Positions 8,248 to 16,606 are shown, numbered from the stretch's first letter. The stretch is 64,000 bases of DNA from Paraburkholderia ferrariae NBRC 106233 (GCF_000685035.1 NZ_BAYB01000014.1:1-64000), one strand, 5' to 3'. Notes: generated by a model not told the origin, from the letters alone. Translations and numbers: made by a program.

Positions 8248-8751
8248 ATGATTCTGATTGCAATGGGCGTCTCGGGTGCGGGCAAGACCCGCATCGGCGA
8301 GCTGCTGGCCGAGCGCCTGCGCTGCACCTTCACCGACGGCGACGTTTTCCATAGCGAAGCCAGCAAGAAGAAGATGCACGACGGCATTGCGCTGACCGAC
8401 GAGGACCGCTGGCCCTGGCTGCGCACGATCCGCGAGGCGATCGAGGCGAAGCAGCGCGCGCACGAGACGGCCGTGTTCACGTGTTCGTCGCTCAAGCGCG
8501 CGTATCGCGATGTCCTGCGCGGCAACGACCGCGACGTGTGCTTCGTCTATCTCAAGGGCACCTTCGCGATGCTGCACGAGCGTCTCGCGTCCCGCACCGG
8601 GCACTTCTTCGATCCTTCGCTGCTGCAGAGCCAGCTCGATACGCTCGAAGAACCGGGCCCCGACGAGGCGATCGTCGTGAGCATCGAGCTCGCGCCCGAA
8701 CAGATCGTCGATGAAGTGCTGAAGCAGCTGGAGGCGCGCCGCGCGCCGTGA
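8248..8751 (+). CDS. gntK: Gluconokinase
   Basis: GntK phosphorylates gluconate with ATP to 6-phosphogluconate, the substrate of Edd. The 167-residue protein has an early Walker A motif, GVSGAGKT at residues 7-14, followed by FTDGDVFHSEASKKKMHDGI, which binds gluconate in this family, and SSLKRAYRDVLR. Length and order match thermoresistant GntK of enterobacteria. The start follows an AAGAGGAG ribosome site. It is co-directional with gntP, and a terminator just downstream ends the unit. Confidence 0.95.
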   Translation: MILIAMGVSGAGKTRIGELLAERLRCTFTDGDVFHSEASKKKMHDGIALTDEDRWPWLRTIREAIEAKQRAHETAVFTCSSLKRAYRDVLRGNDRDVCFVYLKGTFAMLHERLASRTGHFFDPSLLQSQLDTLEEPGPDEAIVVSIELAPEQIVDEVLKQLEARRAP

Positions 8752-8776
8752 CGCCGTCGCTGTCTGAAACGACAAA

Positions 8777-8806
8777 GGCGCTCGAAAACCATCGAGCGCC
8801 TTTTTT
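8777..8806 (+). terminator. Intrinsic terminator after gntK
   Basis: Stem GGCGCTCGA with TCGAGCGCC, a 6-base loop and six T. It lies between the convergent gntK and purB genes. The preceding AAA is short, so termination towards purB is less certain. Confidence 0.88.
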
Positions 8807-8874
8807 CATGGGTGCGAGCGGCGTATGCAACGGTATGCAACGGCGGCCGCTCGCCGGCTGCGGTAATCCGGTAA

Positions 8875-10263
8875 TCAGGAAATCCGCTTCGCCAGTTCCG
8901 CGGCCAGGCCGACATACGACGCGGGCGTCATGTCGAGCAGACGCTGCTTCGCGTCGTCGGGAATCGCGAGACCCGAGACGAACGTCTGCAGCGCTTCGCG
9001 CGTGATGCCCTTGCCGCGCGTGAGCTCCTTCAACTGCTCGTACGGGTTTTCGATGCCGTAGCGGCGCATGACCGTCTGCACCGGCTCGGCCAGCACTTCC
9101 CACGTGGCGTCGAGGTCTTCGTTCAGGCGCTGCGGGTTCACTTCGAGCTTGTCGAGACCGCGGATCAGCGCGTCGTAGGCGAGCAGCGAATAGCCGAACG
9201 CGACGCCGATATTGCGCAGCACCGTCGAGTCGGTCAGGTCGCGCTGCCAGCGCGAGACCGGCAGCTTGTCGGCGAGGTGGCGCAGCGTGGCGTTCGCGAG
9301 GCCGAGGTTGCCTTCCGAATTCTCGAAGTCGATCGGGTTGACCTTGTGCGGCATCGTCGACGAACCGATCTCGCCGGCCCGGGTCTTCTGCTTGAAGTAC
9401 CCGATCGAGATGTAGCCCCACACGTCGCGGTCGAGGTCGAGCAGGATCGTGTTCGCGCGCGCGACGGCGTCGAACAGTTCCGCCATGTAGTCGTGCGGCT
9501 CGATCTGGATCGTGTACGGGTTGAAGGTGAGCTTCAGGCGCTTTTCGACGACTTCCTTCGAGAACGCTTCCCAGTCGAATTCCGGGTAGGCCGAGAGGTG
9601 CGCGTTGAAGTTGCCGACCGCGCCGTTCATCTTGCCGAGCAGTTCCACCTTCTCGATGCGCTGGATCGCGCGTGCGAGGCGCGCCGCGACGTTGGCGATT
9701 TCCTTGCCGAGCGTGGTGGGGCTGGCGGGCTGGCCGTGCGTGCGCGAGAGCATCGGCTGGTCGGCCTGGGCGTGGGCCAGCGCGACGAGGCGCTGATGCA
9801 CCGAGCGCAGCGCCGGCAGGATCACGTGTTCGCGCGCGCCCGCGAGCATCAGGCCGTGCGAGGTGTTGTTGATGTCTTCCGAGGTGCAGGCGAAGTGGAT
9901 GAATTCGCTCGCACGCTCCAGTTCGGGCTGCCCCTTCACCGATTCCTTGAGCCAGTACTCCACGGCCTTCACGTCGTGGTTCGTCACGCGCTCGATGTCC
10001 TTGATGCGCGCGGCGTCGTGCGCCGTGAAGTTCTCGGCGAGCTTGAGCAGGAACTGCTCCGACGCAGCGGAAAAGCGCGGCACTTCCGCGAAGCCGGCCT
10101 GCGAAAGCGCGATCAGCCAGTGGATTTCCACGCTCACGCGGTGGCGCATGAAGGCGGCTTCCGAAAGCCAGTCGCGCAGGGCTTCGGTCTTCGAGGCGTA
10201 GCGGCCGTCGAGCGGGGAGAGGGCGGTGAGCGCGAAGAGGGTATCGGGACGGGTGTCGGACAT
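8875..10263 (-). CDS. purB: Adenylosuccinate lyase
   Basis: PurB performs two fumarate-releasing steps in purine synthesis, forming AICAR from SAICAR and AMP from adenylosuccinate. The 462-residue product carries the superfamily signature SSTMPHKVNPIDFE, the TSEDINN block and the MLSRTHGQPASPTTLGKE motif with the catalytic histidine. The start at 10263 gives MSDTRPDTLFALTALSPLDG, the usual long-form (E. coli type) N-terminus. No clear Shine-Dalgarno is seen; instead an inverted repeat (10272-10290) lies only 8 bases upstream of the start codon. The gene is divergent from the LysR-type regulator that follows. Confidence 0.97.
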   Translation of the reverse strand: MSDTRPDTLFALTALSPLDGRYASKTEALRDWLSEAAFMRHRVSVEIHWLIALSQAGFAEVPRFSAASEQFLLKLAENFTAHDAARIKDIERVTNHDVKAVEYWLKESVKGQPELERASEFIHFACTSEDINNTSHGLMLAGAREHVILPALRSVHQRLVALAHAQADQPMLSRTHGQPASPTTLGKEIANVAARLARAIQRIEKVELLGKMNGAVGNFNAHLSAYPEFDWEAFSKEVVEKRLKLTFNPYTIQIEPHDYMAELFDAVARANTILLDLDRDVWGYISIGYFKQKTRAGEIGSSTMPHKVNPIDFENSEGNLGLANATLRHLADKLPVSRWQRDLTDSTVLRNIGVAFGYSLLAYDALIRGLDKLEVNPQRLNEDLDATWEVLAEPVQTVMRRYGIENPYEQLKELTRGKGITREALQTFVSGLAIPDDAKQRLLDMTPASYVGLAAELAKRIS

Positions 10264-10271
10264 GATGGGGA

Positions 10272-10290
10272 CGTAACGTGCGGCGTTACG
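10272..10290 (-). promoter_or_regulatory. Inverted repeat in the purB leader
   Basis: Perfect 7-bp arms CGTAACG and CGTTACG flank a 5-bp centre. In purB mRNA it could form a hairpin next to the start codon; in DNA it could be an operator. Two copies of GCTCGGTTGCG (10290-10300 and 10303-10313) adjoin it. Confidence 0.5.
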
Positions 10291-10506
10291 CTCGGTTGCG
10301 ATGCTCGGTTGCGTTGAGGACGGTCTGCATGGAGACGGCGGGAGGCCCATATTTTATCACCTCGCCGGGAGGCGCCCGCCCGGGGCGAAGGGCGCGGGCG
10401 CACGGCGGTCCGGGAGGCCGCCGCGGGCGGTTTGCGCGCCGCTTCCCCGCGCGGGCGGCAGCCGCTCTAGAATGCGGACTTCACACGTCACCGCCCGCCG
10501 CCCAGC

Positions 10507-11493
10507 ATGGAACTCAAATGGCTCGAAGACTTCGTTTCGCTCGCGGAAACGCATAGTTTCAGCCGCTCCGCCGAATTGCGCCACGTCACGCAGCCGGCGT
10601 TCTCGCGTCGCATCCAGGCGCTCGAAGCGTGGCTCGGCACCGAGCTCATCGACCGGTCGGTCTATCCCACCCGCCTCACGGCCGCGGGCCAGGTGTTCTA
10701 CGAGCAGGCGCTCGCCATGCTTTCGCAGTTTCACGAGGCGCGCACGGTGCTGCGCGGCCATACGGCCACGCCGGCGGCCACCATCGAGTTCGCGGTGCCG
10801 CACACGCTCTCGCTCACCTATTTCCCGCGCTGGCTGCAGCGCGTGGAGGCGAAGCTCGGCCGCATCCACACGCGCCTGCGCGCGCTCAACGTGCACGATG
10901 CGGTGCTCTCGCTCGTCGAAGGCGGCTGCGATCTGGTGATGGGGTATCACCATCCGAGCCACCCGGTCACGCTCGATCCCGCGCGCTACGACACGCTCAC
11001 GCTCGGCATCGAATCGATCAGCCCGTATTCGGCGGTGCAGCGCGCCGGCCGGCCCCGCTACACGCTGCCCGGCACGGCCGACGCCCCCACGCCCTACCTC
11101 TCCTATACCCCCAACGCCTATCTCGGCCGCATGACCGAGGTGATCATCGGCAATGCGCCGGCGCGTCTTTACCTTGACCGCGTCTATGAAACCGACATGG
11201 CCGAGGGGCTCAAGGCGATGGCGCTCGCCGGGCACGGCATTGCGTTCCTGCCGCGCAGCGCGGTGGAGGATGCCGTGGCGCAAGGCCGCCTGATCCGGCT
11301 CGACCGCGGCACGCGCGGCGCGCCGGAAGGCCAGTTCACGCTCGACATGGAAATCCGCCTCTATCGCGACAAGCTCGCGGCGCAGGGCGACGACGCGCGC
11401 CAGGCGCTCGTGCGCGAGCTGTGGAGCGCGGTGAGCGCGGAGCTTGCCCGGGGCGGCGAGGGGCAGCCGGCGAGCAAGCTGACGAAGCTGTAA
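10507..11493 (+). CDS. LysR-type regulator resembling HypT/YjiE
   Basis: The 328-residue protein has an N-terminal winged helix-turn-helix (about residues 3-60, with SHSF-like FSRSAELRHVTQPAFSRRIQ) and a C-terminal effector domain. The opening ELKWLEDFVSLAETHSFSRS closely resembles E. coli HypT (YjiE), the hypochlorite-responsive activator, more than typical amino-acid or aromatic LysR proteins. HypT senses oxidation through methionines; I cannot tell whether those positions are kept. It is divergent from purB across about 240 bases, the usual place for a LysR target, although a purB link to hypochlorite is not established. The ligand is unknown. Confidence 0.8.
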   Translation: MELKWLEDFVSLAETHSFSRSAELRHVTQPAFSRRIQALEAWLGTELIDRSVYPTRLTAAGQVFYEQALAMLSQFHEARTVLRGHTATPAATIEFAVPHTLSLTYFPRWLQRVEAKLGRIHTRLRALNVHDAVLSLVEGGCDLVMGYHHPSHPVTLDPARYDTLTLGIESISPYSAVQRAGRPRYTLPGTADAPTPYLSYTPNAYLGRMTEVIIGNAPARLYLDRVYETDMAEGLKAMALAGHGIAFLPRSAVEDAVAQGRLIRLDRGTRGAPEGQFTLDMEIRLYRDKLAAQGDDARQALVRELWSAVSAELARGGEGQPASKLTKL

Positions 11494-11528
11494 CCTGGAC
11501 GCACTATAACGATCGAACGCGAACACTG

Positions 11529-11554
11529 CGGCCCGGCGCCGTTGCGCCGGGCCG
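11529..11554 (+). terminator. Possible terminator after the LysR-type gene
   Basis: A strong 11-bp stem (CGGCCCGGCGC with GCGCCGGGCCG) closes a 4-base loop, but it is followed by TGTCGTTTC rather than a clean T run, so termination strength is uncertain. The rest of the gap 11494-11814 holds no gene; it carries this hairpin, a GCGGCAA/TTGCCGC inverted repeat and the palindrome at 11716-11738. Confidence 0.5.
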
Positions 11555-11715
11555 TGTCGTTTCTGCGCGCGGGATTGGCGTTGCTCCTTGCATTTGTGCG
11601 TTGCGGCCGCAGGAACAATCGGCGGCAAGGGGCGACAAGCGACGGCAAGCGGCCGTTTTGCCGCCGCAAACCGGCGTTGGCACGGACTCGCGACACGTTT
11701 TTTCGGTTTTTGTAA

Positions 11716-11738
11716 CGTTATGCACGAAAAGCATAACG
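11716..11738 (+). promoter_or_regulatory. Operator-like inverted repeat before the glutamate dehydrogenase gene
   Basis: Perfect 8-bp arms CGTTATGC and GCATAACG flank a 7-bp A-rich spacer. A GATAAT hexamer at 11740-11745 directly after it could be the -10 element, so a bound protein would overlap the promoter. It lies about 75 bases before the gene start. Confidence 0.6.
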
Positions 11739-11814
11739 GGATAATCAAACGGCATTGGATTTCAGATGGGCGTTTTCTGACAATTGCACCACTCATTCGA
11801 TCGCTGGAGCGTTC

Positions 11815-13101
11815 ATGTCTTCCCAACTGCAGTCGGTTCCTTCCTACCTTAACGCCGACAATCTCGGTCCGTGGGGTAACTACCTTCGTCAGGTCGATCG
11901 CGTCGCGCCGTACCTCGGCTCGCTGTCGCGCTGGCTCGAGACGCTCAAGCGTCCGAAGCGGATCCTGATCGTCGATGTGCCCATCGAACTCGACAACGGC
12001 ACCGTCGCGCACTTCGAAGGCTACCGTGTGCAGCACAACGTTTCGCGCGGTCCCGGCAAGGGCGGCGTGCGTTACCACCAGGACGTTACGCTCTCCGAAG
12101 TGATGGCGCTCTCCGCGTGGATGTCGGTGAAGAACGCCGCCGTGAACGTGCCGTACGGCGGCGCGAAGGGCGGCATCCGCGTCGATCCGCGCACGCTTTC
12201 GCGTGGCGAACTCGAGCGCGTGACGCGCCGCTACACCAGCGAAATCGGCATCATCATCGGACCGAACACCGACATTCCTGCGCCGGACGTCAACACGAAC
12301 GAGCAGATCATGGCGTGGATGATGGACACCTACTCGATGAACCAGGGCCAGACGGCCACGGGCGTCGTGACGGGCAAGCCCATCACGCTCGGCGGCTCGC
12401 TCGGCCGCCGCGAGGCAACGGGCCGCGGCGTGTTCGTGGTCGGCTGCGAAGCCGCGCGCCGCACGGGTCTGCCGATCGAAGGCGCACGCATTGCGGTGCA
12501 GGGCTTCGGCAACGTGGGCGGCATCGCCGCGCGTCTGTTCCAGGAAGCCGGCTCGAAAGTCGTGGCCGTGCAGGATCACACCGGCTCGCTCTACAACGCG
12601 AACGGCATGGACGCCGCAGCGCTGCTCGAACACGTGGCGAAGACAGGTGGCGTGGCAGGTTTTGCCGGCGCCGACGTGCTCGCGAACGACGAGTTCTGGA
12701 CGATCGAAACCGACATCCTGATCCCGGCCGCGCTGGAAAACCAGATCACCGAGAAGAACGCCGGCAAGATCCGCACGAAGATCATTGTGGAAGGCGCGAA
12801 CGGCCCGACCACGACGGCGGCCGACGACATCCTCCACGACAAGGGCATCCTCGTGATTCCCGACGTGGTGGCGAACGCGGGCGGCGTGACCGTTTCGTAC
12901 TTCGAGTGGGTGCAGGACTTCTCGAGCTTCTTCTGGACCGAAAACGAAATCAACGAACGTCTCGAGCGCGTGATGCGCGAAGCGTTCACGGCGGTCTGGC
13001 AGGTGGCGAGCGAAAACAAGGTGTCGATGCGCACCGCGGCCTTCATCGTGGCCTGCAAGCGCATCCTGATGGCGCGCGAAATGCGCGGCCTCTACCCCTG
13101 A
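11815..13101 (+). CDS. gdhA: NAD(P)-dependent glutamate dehydrogenase (Glu/Leu/Phe/Val dehydrogenase)
   Basis: The enzyme interconverts glutamate with 2-oxoglutarate and ammonium. The 428-residue product shows the Glu/Leu/Phe/Val dehydrogenase catalytic lysine in VPYGGAKGGIRVDP, a dimer and substrate region with GPGKGGVRYHQ, and a Rossmann domain with AVQGFGNVGGIAARLF. This size matches the short hexameric class near RocG/GudB, so NAD-linked catabolic use is plausible, but cofactor choice cannot be read with confidence. The ATG at 11815 follows GGAG at a 5-base spacing; an upstream frame from 11755 runs through the promoter region. The glutamate ABC transporter downstream supports a role in glutamate use. 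Confidence 0.93.
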   Translation: MSSQLQSVPSYLNADNLGPWGNYLRQVDRVAPYLGSLSRWLETLKRPKRILIVDVPIELDNGTVAHFEGYRVQHNVSRGPGKGGVRYHQDVTLSEVMALSAWMSVKNAAVNVPYGGAKGGIRVDPRTLSRGELERVTRRYTSEIGIIIGPNTDIPAPDVNTNEQIMAWMMDTYSMNQGQTATGVVTGKPITLGGSLGRREATGRGVFVVGCEAARRTGLPIEGARIAVQGFGNVGGIAARLFQEAGSKVVAVQDHTGSLYNANGMDAAALLEHVAKTGGVAGFAGADVLANDEFWTIETDILIPAALENQITEKNAGKIRTKIIVEGANGPTTTAADDILHDKGILVIPDVVANAGGVTVSYFEWVQDFSSFFWTENEINERLERVMREAFTAVWQVASENKVSMRTAAFIVACKRILMAREMRGLYP

Positions 13102-13153
13102 TCGACAGACGGCATGCGGGCGCGGTTGCGCCCGCACCTGGGCAGTAGCAGCA

Positions 13154-13189
13154 AGCGGACGGGACCTTGGCGGGGCCGTCCGCTTTTTT
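13154..13189 (+). terminator. Intrinsic terminator after glutamate dehydrogenase
   Basis: Stem AGCGGACGG with CCGTCCGCT, 13-base loop and six T. It isolates the dehydrogenase gene from the gltIJKL unit. Confidence 0.85.
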
Positions 13190-13271
13190 GCATTTCTCGC
13201 GCGGGCGCAACCCGGTGAAACCGCGCGAGGAAAAAGGCGCCGGATGAGTACAACCCCTGGGGCGAATCGTA

Positions 13272-13300
13272 TTCTTTCAAAATAATTACTTTGCTACACT
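13272..13300 (+). promoter_or_regulatory. Weak sigma70-like promoter for gltI
   Basis: TTCTTT at 13272-13277 and TACACT at 13295-13300 are 17 bp apart, placing a start about 23 bases before the gltI ATG. The match is partial. A CTCGCGCGG/CCGCGCGAG inverted repeat lies upstream at 13196-13229. Confidence 0.35.
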
Positions 13301-13329
13301 GGCGGCGATTCTTGCCAAGGAGATCACAG

Positions 13330-14223
13330 ATGAATATTAAAAAGGCCGCGCTCGTTCTTGCCACCCTCGGTCTGGTTGCCGCCGGCGCCCACGCGCAGGA
13401 TGCGGGCACGCTCAAGAAGATCAAGGACACGGGTGTCATCTCGCTCGGCCACCGCGAGTCGTCGATTCCGTTCTCGTACTACGACGACAAGCAGAATGTG
13501 ATCGGCTACTCGCAGGACTTCGCGCTCAAGATCGTGGAGGCCGTGAAGGAGAAGCTGAACATGCCGAACCTGAAGGTCAAGATGGTGCCCATCACCTCGC
13601 AGAACCGCATCCCGCTCGTGCAGAACGGCACGGTGGACATCGAGTGCGGCTCCACCACGAACAATGCCGAGCGTCAGCAGCAGGCCGCCTTCTCGAACAC
13701 GATCTTCGTGATCGGCACGCGCCTCATGACGAAGAAAGATTCGGGCATCAAGGACTTCGCCGACCTCAAGGGCAAGACCGTCGTGACGACGGCGGGCACG
13801 ACGTCCGAGCGTCTTCTGCGCAAGATGAACCAGGACAAGAACATGGGCATGAACATCATCAGCGCGAAGGACCACGGCGAGTCGTTCTTGACGCTCTCGA
13901 CGGGCCGCGCGGCAGCGTTCATGATGGACGACGCGCTGCTGGCGGGCGAGCGCGCGAAGTCGAACAACCCGGGCGATTTCGTGATCGTGGGCACGCCGCA
14001 GTCGCATGAAGCGTACGGCTGCATGATGCGCAAGAACGATCCGGAGTTCAAGAAGGTGGTGGACGACGCCATTGCGAAGGTCGAGACCTCGGGCGAAGGC
14101 GACACGATCTACAAGAAGTGGTTCGAATCGCCGATTCCGCCGAAGGGCCTCAACCTGAACTTCCCGGAAAGCGACGACATGAAGACGCTGTTCAAGAGCC
14201 CGAACGACAAGGCGATCGACTAG
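13330..14223 (+). CDS. gltI: Glutamate/aspartate ABC transporter, periplasmic binding protein
   Basis: GltI binds glutamate and aspartate in the periplasm and delivers them to GltJK. The 297-residue product has a Sec signal peptide (MNIKKAALVLATLGLVAAGA, cleavage after Ala22) and the family-3 solute-binding fold: GVISLGHRESSIPFSYYDD near the N-terminus and IECGSTTNNAERQQQ in the hinge region, closely like E. coli GltI. The ATG is preceded by AAGGAG at good spacing. It is the first gene of gltIJKL but is separated from gltJ by about 165 bases holding a repeat and a strong terminator, which would favour surplus binding protein. Confidence 0.95.
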   Translation: MNIKKAALVLATLGLVAAGAHAQDAGTLKKIKDTGVISLGHRESSIPFSYYDDKQNVIGYSQDFALKIVEAVKEKLNMPNLKVKMVPITSQNRIPLVQNGTVDIECGSTTNNAERQQQAAFSNTIFVIGTRLMTKKDSGIKDFADLKGKTVVTTAGTTSERLLRKMNQDKNMGMNIISAKDHGESFLTLSTGRAAAFMMDDALLAGERAKSNNPGDFVIVGTPQSHEAYGCMMRKNDPEFKKVVDDAIAKVETSGEGDTIYKKWFESPIPPKGLNLNFPESDDMKTLFKSPNDKAID

Positions 14224-14271
14224 GCGTCGGCGCCTGTCGCTTGCGACAGTAGTTCTCAATCGCCCTGACCG

Positions 14272-14324
14272 GATCGCTGCATGAGATCGCTGCATTGAGA
14301 TCGACGCAGCGGATCGACGCAGTG
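14272..14324. repeat. Four diverged 13-14-bp direct repeats between gltI and gltJ
   Basis: Units beginning GATCGCTGCATGA, GATCGCTGCATTGA, GATCGACGCAGCG and GATCGACGCAGTG follow one another without gap, then a partial GATCAAATCAGG. They precede the internal terminator. Confidence 0.8.
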
Positions 14325-14340
14325 GATCAAATCAGGCACG

Positions 14341-14374
14341 GAACGGAAGAAGCCACGCTTCTTCCGTTCTTTTT
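14341..14374 (+). terminator. Internal terminator between gltI and gltJ
   Basis: A perfect 12-bp stem (GAACGGAAGAAG with CTTCTTCCGTTC), a 5-base loop and five T lie only 14 bases before the gltJ start. I infer that it sets the ratio of binding protein to permease by partial read-through. Confidence 0.88.
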
Positions 14375-14388
14375 GCTGGAGTCTCTTC

Positions 14389-15129
14389 ATGTCCTACCAC
14401 TGGAACTGGGGCATCCTGTTCAGCCCGGTCTCGACCGGCGAGCCCACCACCTATCTCGGCTGGCTGATCTCCGGCTTCTGGGTGACGATCACGGTCTCGC
14501 TCGCCGCGTGGGTGATCGCGTTCGTCGTGGGCTCGTTCTTCGGCGTGCTGCGCACGGTGCCGAACAAGTGGGCCCAGGGAGCGGGCACCGTCTACGTGGC
14601 CGTGTTCCGCAACATTCCGCTGATCGTGCAGTTCTTCGTCTGGTATCTGGTGATACCGGAGCTCGTGCCGCCGGCGCTCGGCAACTGGTTCAAGCAGTTG
14701 CCGCCGAACGTGCAGTTCTTCTCCTCGTCGATCCTCTGTCTCGGGCTCTTCACCGGCGCGCGCGTGTGCGAGCAGGTGCGCGCGGGCATCAACGCACTGC
14801 CGCGCGGCCAGCGCGCCGCCGGTCTCGCAATGGGCTTCACGCAGTGGCAAACCTATCGCTACGTGCTGCTGCCCGTGGCCTACCGCATCATCGTGCCGCC
14901 CATCACCTCGGAGTTCCTCAACATCTTCAAGAACTCCGCGGTCGCCTCGACGATCGGCCTGCTCGATCTTTCCGCGCAGGCGCGCCAGCTCGTCGATTAC
15001 ACCGCGCAAACCTATGAGTCGTTCATCGCGGTCACGCTCGCATACGTCATCATCAATCTCGTCGTGATGGCGCTGATGCGATGGGTCGAGGCGAAGTCGC
15101 GGCTGCCCGGCTATATCGGAGGCAAGTGA
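14389..15129 (+). CDS. gltJ: Glutamate/aspartate ABC transporter permease GltJ
   Basis: One of two inner-membrane subunits that form the glutamate/aspartate channel. The 246-residue protein has several hydrophobic helices and the ABC permease loop with the EAA-type motif QVRAGINALPRGQRAAGLAMG followed by VLLPVAYRIIVPP, where it docks on GltL. The opening MSYHWNWGILFSPVSTGEP is typical of GltJ. The start follows a GGAG site placed right after the terminator T run. The stop overlaps the gltK start by one base, indicating translational coupling. Confidence 0.94.
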   Translation: MSYHWNWGILFSPVSTGEPTTYLGWLISGFWVTITVSLAAWVIAFVVGSFFGVLRTVPNKWAQGAGTVYVAVFRNIPLIVQFFVWYLVIPELVPPALGNWFKQLPPNVQFFSSSILCLGLFTGARVCEQVRAGINALPRGQRAAGLAMGFTQWQTYRYVLLPVAYRIIVPPITSEFLNIFKNSAVASTIGLLDLSAQARQLVDYTAQTYESFIAVTLAYVIINLVVMALMRWVEAKSRLPGYIGGK

Positions 15130-15806
15130 TGCATCATTTCGACTGGAGCGGCATTCCGGGCGCACTGCCTACCTTGTGGACCGGCGCGATCGTCACGTTC
15201 AAGATCACGCTGTGCGCGGTGGTGGTGGGCATCCTGTGGGGCACGCTGCTCGCGCTCATGCGCCTTTCGGGCGTGAAGCCGCTCGAATGGTTCTCGAAGG
15301 CCTACGTCACGGTGTTCCGTTCGATCCCGCTCGTGATGGTCCTGCTGTGGTTCTTCCTGATCGTGCCGCAGCTGCTGCAAAGCCTGCTCGATCTCTCGCC
15401 CGACATCGACATCCGCCTCGCCTCCGCGATGGTGGCGTTCTCGCTCTTCGAGGCCGCGTATTATGCGGAGATCATTCGCGCGGGCATCCAGGCGGTGCCG
15501 CGCGGGCAGGTGAACGCGTCGTTCGCGCTCGGCATGCGCTATGGCCAGGCCATGCGCCTCGTGGTGCTGCCGCAGGCGTTCCGCGCGATGGTGCCGCTGC
15601 TGCTCACGCAGGCCATCGTGCTGTTTCAGGATACGTCGCTCGTGTACGTGATCAGCCTCGCGGACTTCTTCCGCACGGCAACGAACATCGGCGACCGTGA
15701 CGGCACGACCGTCGAAATGGTACTGTTCGCCGGCGCCTGCTACTTCGTGGTTTGCGTGATTGCGTCGAGCCTCGTGAAAGGTCTTCAGAAAAAGGTCGCA
15801 AGATGA
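15129..15806 (+). CDS. gltK: Glutamate/aspartate ABC transporter permease GltK
   Basis: The second membrane subunit of the transporter. The 225-residue product begins MHHFDWSGIPGALPTLWTGA and carries the EAA loop IIRAGIQAVPRGQVNASFAL with the following VVLPQAFRAMVPLL. Length and position after gltJ match GltK. The chosen ATG at 15129 overlaps the gltJ stop by one base and follows an AGGCAAG purine stretch; the longer frame from 15081 lies inside gltJ. The stop overlaps the gltL start by four bases (ATGA). Confidence 0.94.
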   Translation: MHHFDWSGIPGALPTLWTGAIVTFKITLCAVVVGILWGTLLALMRLSGVKPLEWFSKAYVTVFRSIPLVMVLLWFFLIVPQLLQSLLDLSPDIDIRLASAMVAFSLFEAAYYAEIIRAGIQAVPRGQVNASFALGMRYGQAMRLVVLPQAFRAMVPLLLTQAIVLFQDTSLVYVISLADFFRTATNIGDRDGTTVEMVLFAGACYFVVCVIASSLVKGLQKKVAR

Positions 15807-16528
15807 TTTCAATCAAGAACGTGTCGAAGTGGTACGGCCAGTTCCAGGTGCTGACCGACTGCACGACGGAAGTGAAGAAGGGCGAGGTCGTGGTGGTCTG
15901 CGGGCCGTCGGGCTCGGGCAAGTCGACGCTCATCAAGACCGTGAACGGGCTGGAGCCGTTTCAGCAGGGCGAGATTCTCGTGAACGGGCAGTCGGTGGGC
16001 GACAAGAAGACCAACCTCTCGAAGCTGCGCTCGAAGGTGGGCATGGTGTTTCAGCACTTCGAACTGTTTCCGCACCTTTCCATTACCGAAAACCTCACGC
16101 TCGCGCAGATCAAGGTGCTCGGCCGCAGCAAGGACGAAGCCACCGACAAGGGGCTCAAGCTGCTCGACCGCGTGGGCCTGCGCGCGCACGCGGACAAGTT
16201 CCCGGGCCAGCTTTCGGGCGGCCAGCAGCAGCGCGTGGCGATTGCGCGGGCGCTTTCGATGGACCCCATCGCCATGCTGTTCGACGAGCCCACCTCGGCG
16301 CTCGACCCCGAGATGATCAACGAGGTGCTCGACGTGATGGTCGAGCTCGCGCAGGAAGGCATGACCATGATGTGCGTGACGCACGAAATGGGCTTCGCGA
16401 AGAAGGTCGCGCACCGCGTGGTCTTCATGGACCGCGGTGCCATCGTGGAAGACGACCGCAAGGAAGCGTTCTTTGCGAATCCGAAATCGGACCGCGCGAA
16501 GGAGTTTCTCGCGAAGATCCTGCATTGA
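15803..16528 (+). CDS. gltL: Glutamate/aspartate ABC transporter ATPase GltL
   Basis: GltL is the cytoplasmic ATPase that powers GltIJK. The 241-residue protein shows Walker A GPSGSGKST, the Q-loop, the signature LSGGQQQRVAIARAL, Walker B AMLFDEPTSALDPE and the switch histidine in VTHEMGFA. Its opening MISIKNVSKWYGQFQVLTDC is typical of polar amino-acid transporter ATPases. The ATG at 15803 overlaps the gltK stop by four bases, so the three downstream genes are coupled. A terminator follows. Confidence 0.95.
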   Translation: MISIKNVSKWYGQFQVLTDCTTEVKKGEVVVVCGPSGSGKSTLIKTVNGLEPFQQGEILVNGQSVGDKKTNLSKLRSKVGMVFQHFELFPHLSITENLTLAQIKVLGRSKDEATDKGLKLLDRVGLRAHADKFPGQLSGGQQQRVAIARALSMDPIAMLFDEPTSALDPEMINEVLDVMVELAQEGMTMMCVTHEMGFAKKVAHRVVFMDRGAIVEDDRKEAFFANPKSDRAKEFLAKILH

Positions 16529-16570
16529 ACTGAATTGCGGGCAGCCGCGGAAGGCAGCCGCAGAAAAGAA

Positions 16571-16606
16571 CGCCGCACGGGCCTTTGAGCCGGTGCGGCG
16601 TTTTTT
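16571..16606 (+). terminator. Intrinsic terminator of gltIJKL
   Basis: Stem CGCCGCAC with GTGCGGCG, a CG-rich inner loop and six T. It lies between the convergent gltL and amidotransferase genes. Confidence 0.85.

Noticed and set aside
10357..13137. A long minus-strand frame opposite the LysR-type gene and gdhA
   Set aside because: The plus-strand genes have clear motifs, starts and terminators; the antisense translation is a shadow.
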